From an uncultured Selenomonas sp. (GTDB lineage Bacteria; Bacillota; Negativicutes; Selenomonadales; Selenomonadaceae), in contig CALYVJ010000080.1 in the NCBI GenBank assembly GCA_945494195.1, forward strand, positions 1 through 7,011: DNA of 7,011 nucleotides. The letters run 5' to 3'. The position numbers and the translations under genes are program-made. Every line of letters starts with the position of its first letter. Within the stretch, counting starts at the first letter, position 1. The notes beneath the pieces were generated by a model. It made no database searches and was not told where the DNA came from. It saw only the letters and a list, made by a program, of their open reading frames with translations. Positions 1 through 5,018 of this stretch are shown piece by piece.

Positions 1-2
1 TG

Positions 3-38
3 CCCATTATTATTGTTACGAACATTAATCCCTCTTGA
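3..38 (+). CDS. Possible C-terminal end of an unidentified gene cut by the window edge
   Basis: Reading from base 3 gives eleven codons ending PIIIVTNINPS and a TGA at 36-38. The stop touches the base of a rho-independent terminator on the same strand, as expected for the tail of a real gene. The other two forward frames either stop at 26-28 or run through the terminator hairpin. Eleven residues are too few to name a family, so the frame is chosen by position alone. If real, this gene converges on accC. Confidence 0.3.
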   Translation, partial: PIIIVTNINPS

Positions 39-70
39 AGCCCTGTGGTGTAATACTGCAGGGGCTTTTT
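38..70 (+). terminator. Rho-independent terminator of the gene left of the window
   Basis: AAGCCC-TG (38-45) pairs with CAGGGGCTT (59-67) with one bulged G, enclosing a loop of about 13 bases, followed by T's to base 70. The T run lies on the + strand side, so it ends transcription coming from the left. Confidence 0.7.
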
Positions 71-90
71 AATCCAGTCCGCCAGGGACA

Positions 91-128
91 ATAAAAGAGC
101 CGTTGACTCGATGGAGTCAACGGCTCTT
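91..128 (-). terminator. Rho-independent terminator of accC
   Basis: Bases 95-109 and 114-128 form a perfect 15-bp inverted repeat with a four-base loop (GATG on the + strand). Read on the - strand the stem is followed by TTTTAT, while the + strand side has no T run. It therefore terminates the - strand accC transcript, about 40 bases past the accC stop, and faces the terminator at 38-70. Confidence 0.85.
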
Positions 129-133
129 CATAT

Positions 134-159
134 CAGCGGACGGTCAGAAAAGTCCGCTG
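134..159 (-). other. Second hairpin in the accC 3' untranslated region
   Basis: CAGCGGAC (134-141) and GTCCGCTG (152-159) form a perfect 8-bp stem with a 10-base loop, between the accC stop and the terminator at 91-128. It has no T run of its own, so it is more likely an mRNA 3'-end stabiliser or a chance repeat than a terminator. Confidence 0.5.
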
Positions 160-169
160 GGTCCAATGG

Positions 170-1540
170 TTAGGCAAAATACTTGCCCTTGTTGTCTTCT
201 TCCTGGGCTTCATAGACTGCGATACGGTTCTTGATGAACTGCGTATCGATATTACCCGTACGGAAGTAGGTATCTTTAAGGATTTTCTTGTGAAGGGATA
301 CCGTGGTCTTGACACCATCGATGCGGAATTCCTTCAAGGCGCGTTCCATGATTTTGATTGCATCACCGCGCGTACGGCCATGAACGATAATCTTAGCAAT
401 CATCGAATCGTAATACGGCTCAATGGCAAGACCTGCTGTTACCCCGCTGTCGAAGCGGACGCGGGGGCCGCTCGGTTCATGCAGGAAGGTGATATCGCCC
501 GGGGATGGCAGGAAGTTGTTGTCTGGGTCTTCGGCGTTGATACGGCACTCGATGGCATGTCCCGTGAAGGTGACGTCTTTCTGCGTGAATTCGAGGGCCT
601 CACCAGCAGCAATGCGAATCTGCGTGCGGACGAGGTCGATGCCCGTGACGGCCTCAGTGATGCCATGCTCAACCTGGATACGCGGGTTGATTTCCATGAA
701 ATAGAACTCGTTGTTCGAAAGGTCCAGCAGGAACTCTACCGTACCGATGTTGGAGTAGTGGACGCTCTTGGCAGCTTTGACAGCCAGCTGGCCGACACGT
801 TCACGCATATCCTGGGTCAGAGCGATAGACGGTGATTCCTCCAGCAGCTTTTGGTTGCGGCGCTGCAGGGAGCACTCACGCTCGCCGAGGTGGAGAACCT
901 CACCGTAGTTATCGGCAACAATCTGGACTTCTACGTGGCGGGACCGCTCAATGTAATGCTCGAAGTAGTATTTCGTCTTAGTGATATCGACGAGCATGGA
1001 GAGGATGTTGCGCAGGTCGTCTTCATTGTGAGCTACGCACATACCCTTTCCGCCGCCACCCGATACTGGTTTGAGGATGACCGGATAGCCAACTTCTTTG
1101 GCAACCTCAATGGCCGCTTCGTTACTGGTCAGCGGGTCGCTGCCCTTGGCCATAGGGATACCTGACGGTGCGATGGAAGCACGGGCGACATCCTTGTCGC
1201 CTACGAGCCGGATCGTTTCCGGCATGGGGCCAATCCAGGTGATGCCGGCATTGGTTACCTGCTCAGCGAAGTCAGCATCCTCGGAGAGGAAGCCATAGCC
1301 CGGATGGATAGCATCGGCCTGAGCCTGCTGGGCAGCAGCCAGCAGGGCATCTTTATTCAGATAGCTTTCCATGGCATCAGCCGGACCTACGCAAATAGCC
1401 TGGTCAGCCAGCTGGACATGCAAAGCATTGGCATCGGCCTCGGAGTAAACAGCGACAGTTTCGATGTCCAGTTCCTGGCAGGCACGAATGATGCGAACGG
1501 CGATTTCGCCGCGGTTAGCAATAAGAATACGTTTAAACAT
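170..1540 (-). CDS. accC: Biotin carboxylase subunit (AccC/PycA type, ATP-grasp)
   Basis: Biotin carboxylase uses ATP and bicarbonate to carboxylate biotin carried on a partner protein; it is a cytosolic subunit of acetyl-CoA, pyruvate or acyl-CoA carboxylases. The 456 residues are close to the usual 445-460 and there is no fused biotin-carrier domain. Visible: N-terminal domain from MFKRILIANRGEIAVR; HPGYGFLSE near 79-87; K116 and K157 matching E. coli ATP ligands; glycine-rich loop GGGGKGM at 161-167; QRRNQK at 226-231; E269, E283, N285, R287, Q289, V290, E291 and R333 of the active site. Two spots differ from the common AccC form: N229 where E. coli has His, and NPRIQVEHGITE, whose NPR resembles pyruvate carboxylases. 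The start is ATG with AGGAGG (1548-1553, - strand) seven bases upstream. The gene stands alone, with no accB, accD or carboxyltransferase visible nearby, so the substrate cannot be fixed; acetyl-CoA and pyruvate are both possible. The family call is firm. Confidence 0.93.
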   Translation of the reverse strand: MFKRILIANRGEIAVRIIRACQELDIETVAVYSEADANALHVQLADQAICVGPADAMESYLNKDALLAAAQQAQADAIHPGYGFLSEDADFAEQVTNAGITWIGPMPETIRLVGDKDVARASIAPSGIPMAKGSDPLTSNEAAIEVAKEVGYPVILKPVSGGGGKGMCVAHNEDDLRNILSMLVDITKTKYYFEHYIERSRHVEVQIVADNYGEVLHLGERECSLQRRNQKLLEESPSIALTQDMRERVGQLAVKAAKSVHYSNIGTVEFLLDLSNNEFYFMEINPRIQVEHGITEAVTGIDLVRTQIRIAAGEALEFTQKDVTFTGHAIECRINAEDPDNNFLPSPGDITFLHEPSGPRVRFDSGVTAGLAIEPYYDSMIAKIIVHGRTRGDAIKIMERALKEFRIDGVKTTVSLHKKILKDTYFRTGNIDTQFIKNRIAVYEAQEEDNKGKYFA

Positions 1541-1593
1541 AGGATTACCTCCTAGATTTACAAATAGGTTTATATTATTGACGATTATTTGGT

Positions 1594-1640
1594 ATAGTTG
1601 TAAATTAACTGGTATTAGAACCAGCTGCTAAAACAACTAT
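1594..1640 (-). promoter_or_regulatory. Nested inverted repeats in the accC mRNA leader
   Basis: An outer perfect 8-bp repeat, ATAGTTGT (1594-1601) and ACAACTAT (1633-1640), encloses an inner repeat CTGGT (1609-1613) and ACCAG (1620-1624). With the predicted accC start of transcription near 1641, the outer arm sits at the very 5' end of the accC mRNA. It could be a 5' stem-loop or an operator. I do not recognise it as a known riboswitch or as a clear FapR or FabT site. Confidence 0.5.
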
Positions 1641-1647
1641 GACATGA

Positions 1648-1676
1648 ATTGTAGCACAATTTGAAAAGGGGGTCAA
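1648..1676 (-). promoter_or_regulatory. Promoter of accC, sigma-A type with extended -10
   Basis: On the - strand, TTGACC (1671-1676) is followed by exactly 17 bases and TACAAT (1648-1653). TGC directly before the -10 box makes it an extended -10. Transcription would start near 1641, leaving a leader of about 100 bases before the accC ATG. Confidence 0.75.
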
Positions 1677-1694
1677 TGATAAAGTGAAGGTATA

Positions 1695-1787
1695 ATGGTC
1701 ATGCGTGAAAAGAATAATGAATGGTGTATACAGATTAACGGGCCAATTTGTGGTAATATAAAGAGATGGAAGGAAGTGAGCGTGTGA
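1695..1787 (+). CDS. Possible 30-codon upstream ORF coupled to uvrC
   Basis: ATG at 1695 (or the second ATG at 1701) opens a short frame whose TGA at 1785-1787 overlaps the proposed uvrC GTG start at 1784 in a GTGA arrangement. A weak SD-like GAAGG lies at 1686-1690, only four bases before the first ATG. The predicted peptide has two Cys and two Trp and resembles nothing I know. It may be a leader peptide giving translational coupling or a chance frame; if uvrC transcription begins near 1766 it is not translated. Confidence 0.25.
   Translation: MVMREKNNEWCIQINGPICGNIKRWKEVSV
1751..1759 (+). promoter_or_regulatory. Candidate extended -10 promoter element for uvrC
   Basis: TGG followed by TAATAT (1754-1759) forms an extended -10. 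No good -35 is seen 17-18 bases upstream. Transcription would begin near 1766, giving an 18-base leader containing the uvrC ribosome binding site. Competing candidates are TATAAT at 1691-1696, also without a -35, and TTGACG (1578-1583) with TAAATT (1601-1606) at 17-base spacing. Confidence 0.4.
1770..1776 (+). promoter_or_regulatory. Ribosome binding site deciding the uvrC start
   Basis: AAGGAAG lies seven bases before GTG 1784. It falls inside the coding region if the upstream ATG at 1766 is used, and that ATG has no comparable site. This favours the GTG start. Confidence 0.6.
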
Positions 1788-3622
1788 CTGACGTTGTAGA
1801 AGAAAAATTGAAGCTGCTGCCGGATCGTCCCGGTGTCTATATCATGAAGGATAGTCAGGGTAAGATTATCTATGTCGGCAAGGCTGTGGTGCTCAAGAAC
1901 CGCGTACGGCAGTATTTCCAATCGAATAAAAATCACACGCCGAAGGTCCGGGCGATGGTTTCCCATATCGCGGATTTTGAAATCATCATGACTCATACGG
2001 AAGTCGAAGCGTTGATTCTGGAATGTAATCTGATCAAGAAACATCGTCCAAGGTATAATATCAGCCTCAAAGATGATAAGACTTATCCGTATGTCAAAGT
2101 TACGGTGCAGGAAGAATTTCCACGGGTATTTATTACGCGGCGCGTCCTGAAAGACGGGGCCCGGTATTTTGGTCCCTATACCAATGCGACGGCCGTACAC
2201 GAGAGTTTGAAGCTCCTGCGGCGGCTGTTTCCGCTCAGAACCTGCAAACACCTTCAGGAGTGTCCTTGCCTCGAATATCATATCAAGCGTTGCCTGGCGC
2301 CTTGTGCGGGTAAAGTCGAAAAGACTGAATACGATGCGATGATCCGGGCGGTACTGCTGTTCCTAGAGGGGCGGACGGAAGAAGTGGAAAAGGAATTGCA
2401 ATATCGCATGGAGGCAGCTGCTGAAGCGTATCATTTTGAAATCGCTGCCCGCCTGCGTGACCAGTTGCTGGCCGTTCGCAAGATTGCGGAAAAACAGAAT
2501 ATCGTGACGGGCTCTGGCGACCAGGATGCTGTGGGAATGGCGCGCTCAGAAATCGGTGTTGTGGTACAGATTTTCTTCATCCGTGCTGGCAAGATGATTG
2601 GCCGGGAACATTTTCTGCTACGGGGGAGTGAAGAGGAAAGCGATGAGGCAATCCTTACAGCCTTTTTGCAGCAGTATTACCATCGGGCCGCTTTTATCCC
2701 GCGGGAAGTCCTGCTGCCGCGAGAACTGCCGGAAACAGAACGGCAGCTTATGGAGTCTTGGTTGTCGGAGAAGAAAAAGCGGGCCAAAGTACAGTTGATC
2801 TGTCCGCAGCGTGGTACGAAACACGATATCGTGGTTATGGCGGCTGGTAATGCGGCGAAGTATCTGCAAGATGAGGCGGCACGCATCAAACAGGCAAATG
2901 AACAGACCCGTGGGGCTGTGGAGGAACTGGGGCGCTATTTGGGGCTCAAAAAGCTGCCGGATCGTATGGAGTGCTTTGATATTTCCCATATACAGGGCAG
3001 TGAGACCGTGGCATCCATGGTGGTATTTGAAGGCGGGCTGCCGAAAAAATCCGATTACCGCCGTTTTAAGATCAAGAGTACTGAAGGCAAGCCTGATGAT
3101 TTCCTGTCCATGCGGGAGGTGACTACCAGACGCTATATGGGGCTTTCCCCAGAGGAGTTGCCAGACCTTATCGTCATCGATGGTGGTAAGGGGCAGCTTT
3201 CGTCAGCGCTGGAAATTATCCGCCAGCAGGCTGGTCACAAAGACGTACCGGTGGTGGGCCTGGCCAAGCAGTTTGAGCTGGTATTCCGGGAAGGGGAATC
3301 TGAGCCAGTGGTCTTGCCGCGGCACAGCCAAGCGTTATATCTCATCCAGCGCATTCGTGATGAGGCCCATCGTTTTGCCATTACCTATCACCGGAAATTG
3401 CGTGGCAAGCGCAATCTGGTTTCGGTTTTGGACCATATTGTGGGGATTGGCCCCAAGCGCCGGCAGGTGCTGTGGTCTCATTTTGGCACCTTAGCGAAAA
3501 TCAAGGCGGCCAGTGTTGAAGAACTGGCCGAAGTGGAAGGCATGAATACGCCGTCGGCTGAGGCTGTCTATAATTTTTTCTTAGCCCAGGAGAAGTTTCG
3601 AGGAAAGGATAAAGAAACATAA
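1784..3622 (+). CDS. uvrC: Excinuclease ABC subunit C
   Basis: UvrC makes both incisions around a DNA lesion in nucleotide excision repair, working in the cytoplasm with UvrA and UvrB. From GTG 1784 the protein has 612 residues, normal for the family. The N-terminal GIY-YIG nuclease shows PGVY near 16-19, YVGKA at 30-34, R40 and the NLIK helix with E75 and E80. The UVR motif that contacts UvrB lies at about 199-235 (EVEKEL...RLRDQL). The RNase H-like nuclease shows D399 in DISHIQG, D466 in VIDGGKGQ and H529 in RDEAHRFA; D399 and D466 coincide with E. coli numbering. The end carries paired helix-hairpin-helix motifs (VGIGPKRR near 550). An in-frame ATG at 1766 would add six residues, but the better-placed AAGGAAG and family N-termini favour GTG. 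The last base of the stop is the first base of the next gene, so the two are probably co-transcribed. Confidence 0.96.
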   Translation: MTDVVEEKLKLLPDRPGVYIMKDSQGKIIYVGKAVVLKNRVRQYFQSNKNHTPKVRAMVSHIADFEIIMTHTEVEALILECNLIKKHRPRYNISLKDDKTYPYVKVTVQEEFPRVFITRRVLKDGARYFGPYTNATAVHESLKLLRRLFPLRTCKHLQECPCLEYHIKRCLAPCAGKVEKTEYDAMIRAVLLFLEGRTEEVEKELQYRMEAAAEAYHFEIAARLRDQLLAVRKIAEKQNIVTGSGDQDAVGMARSEIGVVVQIFFIRAGKMIGREHFLLRGSEEESDEAILTAFLQQYYHRAAFIPREVLLPRELPETERQLMESWLSEKKKRAKVQLICPQRGTKHDIVVMAAGNAAKYLQDEAARIKQANEQTRGAVEELGRYLGLKKLPDRMECFDISHIQGSETVASMVVFEGGLPKKSDYRRFKIKSTEGKPDDFLSMREVTTRRYMGLSPEELPDLIVIDGGKGQLSSALEIIRQQAGHKDVPVVGLAKQFELVFREGESEPVVLPRHSQALYLIQRIRDEAHRFAITYHRKLRGKRNLVSVLDHIVGIGPKRRQVLWSHFGTLAKIKAASVEELAEVEGMNTPSAEAVYNFFLAQEKFRGKDKET

Positions 3623-4485
3623 TGAAGATAGTGGATTTACATGTTCATTCCAGAGTGTCGGATGGCAGTTTTCGTCCGGAGGAATTAGCCAAGCAGGCAA
3701 AAAAATGCGGCTTGTCGGCGTTTACCCTGACCGATCATGATAATATTGCCGGAAATGATGCAGCAGCGGCAGCCGCTAAACGGGAGGGCATTGAGTTCAT
3801 CAACGGCATGGAATTGACGGCAGAATACAGTGGCCGCAAGATTCATATCGTCTGCATGGGCTTTGACCCCAAACATCCGTCATTTCAGCTGATTTACCAG
3901 CGGATTCGTTCTATCAAAGAAGGGCGGATTCCAGAGATGATTGATTTCGTAGCGCACAAAGGTGTGGATATTTCTCTGGACAAGGTAAGAGAATTTGCCC
4001 AGGGGCGTTCCATCGACCGGTATGCAATCATGCGGTATTTGGTTTCGCTTCAATTGTATGACCGTGCACAACCCCTCTGGGACAATTATCTTGACCCTGC
4101 TGCGGTGGCGCTGGGCTTGGATGTGAATATCACAGCCGAAGAAGCACTGCCACGGATACGGGAGGCAGGGGGCGTGACGTCGTTGGCGCATTTCCATAAA
4201 GACATCGGCCTCAAGGGGCTTACGCGCAAGGAACAGGAGACGGCTATCCTGCACTTGCACAGCATGGGCTTAAATGGCATGGAACGCTTCTATCCGAATT
4301 ATTCCGAGGAAGATGCTGCCTTTGCTGGGTATATGATTGAAAAATATGATTTGATGCCTACGGGGGGAACGGATTTTCATGGGGACAACCGTCCGAATGT
4401 TGCCATGGGAACGGGCATTGGTGGCAATATGGCGGTGCCCTATGATTTCTTTTCCGGTGTAAAACGGCGCTGTGGCATAATTTAA
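3622..4485 (+). CDS. PHP-domain metal-dependent phosphoesterase (YciV/RNase AM-like)
   Basis: PHP-domain proteins hydrolyse phosphoester bonds with a cluster of two or three metal ions. The stand-alone YciV type includes a 3',5'-nucleoside bisphosphate phosphatase and the 5'-3' exoribonuclease RNase AM. The 287 residues show all PHP motifs in order: DLHVHS (H7, H9) with D14, TDHD at 37-40, GMELTAEY with E64, H75 in IHIVCMGF, AHFH with H190 and H192, and the closing GTDFHG with D251 and H253. The central part (about 95-165) is the insertion seen in YciV-type proteins; GRSIDRYAIMRYL near 128-140 stands where many relatives have a GRPHxA-like stretch. No DNA polymerase part or HisK features are present, so those PHP families are unlikely. 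The start overlaps the uvrC stop as TAATG, with AGGAAAGGA upstream. The exact substrate is not decidable from sequence. Confidence 0.87.
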   Translation: MKIVDLHVHSRVSDGSFRPEELAKQAKKCGLSAFTLTDHDNIAGNDAAAAAAKREGIEFINGMELTAEYSGRKIHIVCMGFDPKHPSFQLIYQRIRSIKEGRIPEMIDFVAHKGVDISLDKVREFAQGRSIDRYAIMRYLVSLQLYDRAQPLWDNYLDPAAVALGLDVNITAEEALPRIREAGGVTSLAHFHKDIGLKGLTRKEQETAILHLHSMGLNGMERFYPNYSEEDAAFAGYMIEKYDLMPTGGTDFHGDNRPNVAMGTGIGGNMAVPYDFFSGVKRRCGII

Positions 4486-4508
4486 TTTTTTTTTGGCAGG
4501 ATTTCATT

Positions 4509-4538
4509 TTGAACGGAGCGAACCTTTCCTAATATAAA
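4509..4538 (+). promoter_or_regulatory. Candidate promoter for rubredoxin
   Basis: TTGAAC (4509-4514) is followed after 18 bases by TATAAA (4533-4538). Transcription would start near 4545, about 25 bases before the rubredoxin ATG. A run of nine T's at 4486-4494 just after the PHP stop lacks a clear hairpin, so some read-through from uvrC-PHP is also possible. Confidence 0.5.
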
Positions 4539-4569
4539 CGATTCTAGTGGTATTGTTAGGAGGTGCATT

Positions 4570-4731
4570 ATGAAAACTTGGGTTTGCACGGTATGTGGCT
4601 GGATTTACGATGAAGAAAAGGGAGATCCGGATTATGATTTGGCTCCAGGTGTACCCTTTGAAGAGCTGCCGGATGATTTTGTTTGCCCGCTCTGTGGCGT
4701 TGGCAAAGAGGACTTTGAAGAACAGTCCTGA
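4570..4731 (+). CDS. Rubredoxin
   Basis: Rubredoxin carries single electrons on one Fe bound by four cysteines, in the cytoplasm of mostly anaerobic bacteria, often to oxygen or superoxide detoxification enzymes. The 53-residue protein is of standard length. Its CTVCG at 6-10 and CPLCG at 39-43 supply the ligands Cys6, Cys9, Cys39 and Cys42. Other hallmarks are the aromatic residues W4, W11, Y13 and F30, [20 protein letters not shown] in the middle, and the GVGKEDFE tail. ATG follows AGGAGGTG (4558-4565). It appears monocistronic, with its own promoter and a strong terminator 40 bases downstream. No rubrerythrin, desulfoferrodoxin or flavodiiron gene lies in the window to indicate its partner. 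Confidence 0.96.
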   Translation: MKTWVCTVCGWIYDEEKGDPDYDLAPGVPFEELPDDFVCPLCGVGKEDFEEQS

Positions 4732-4769
4732 TGCGATGGACTTTAGTGACTTTTGCCCACTGTTGACGG

Positions 4770-4803
4770 AAAAGAGACCCCAGTTAGAAAGGGGTCTCTT
4801 TTG
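4770..4803 (+). terminator. Rho-independent terminator of rubredoxin
   Basis: AAAAGAGACCCC (4770-4781) and GGGGTCTCTTTT (4791-4802) form a perfect 12-bp stem with a 9-base loop. The four T's closing the stem form the short U tract. The A's at the foot mean it could also work on the - strand, but no - strand gene is nearby. Confidence 0.85.
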
Positions 4804-4880
4804 TTGTCTGACTACTTATTAGCAGGTCTTAAAAATATAATCTTAATTTATGATAAAATAAAAAAACTAAAGGAAAAAGA

Positions 4881-4909
4881 TTGATTTTTACAACCGACTT
4901 TGTTATAAT
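4881..4909 (+). promoter_or_regulatory. Promoter of mdh, sigma-A type with extended -10
   Basis: TTGATT (4881-4886) is separated by exactly 17 bases from TATAAT (4904-4909), with TGT before it giving an extended -10. Transcription would begin near 4916, about 100 bases before the mdh ATG. The region upstream of the -35 (4825-4880) is A/T-rich and could act as an UP element. This is the strongest-looking promoter in the window, as fits an abundant metabolic enzyme. Confidence 0.8.
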
Positions 4910-4918
4910 TTACACATA

Positions 4919-4940
4919 ATGAATCATAAGTGTGATTCAT
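4919..4940 (+). promoter_or_regulatory. Inverted repeat at the 5' end of the mdh transcript
   Basis: ATGAATCA (4919-4926) and TGATTCAT (4933-4940) form a perfect 8-bp inverted repeat with a 6-base centre. Its first base lies about three bases after the predicted transcription start. It could be a repressor operator or a 5' stem-loop protecting the mRNA. I do not recognise the motif. Confidence 0.5.
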
Positions 4941-5018
4941 GATAAAAGGCATTCCGAAAGCGGTTTCTGTTATGGTAAATGAACAGGCTGTTTTCAAATT
5001 ATAAGGAGGCAATTTATT

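Noticed and set aside
290..1555. Several + strand open frames of 66-181 codons opposite accC
   Set aside because: They are antisense shadows of the intact accC coding frame and have no recognisable motifs or good ribosome binding sites.
1673..2281. 202-codon - strand open frame opposite the start of uvrC
   Set aside because: It is antisense to the conserved GIY-YIG domain and overlaps the uvrC control region; the protein looks random.
3880..4260. 126-codon - strand open frame opposite the PHP gene
   Set aside because: It is antisense to a gene with all PHP metal-binding motifs and has no independent support.
4486..4494. Run of nine T's after the PHP gene as a terminator
   Set aside because: No stable G/C-rich hairpin precedes it, so it is not called as a rho-independent terminator.
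4972..5004. Ten-codon ORF (MVNEQAVFKL) in the mdh leader
   Set aside because: It has no clear ribosome binding site, and its stop overlaps the mdh Shine-Dalgarno sequence. It lacks runs of one amino acid or an attenuator hairpin, so chance is the simplest reading.
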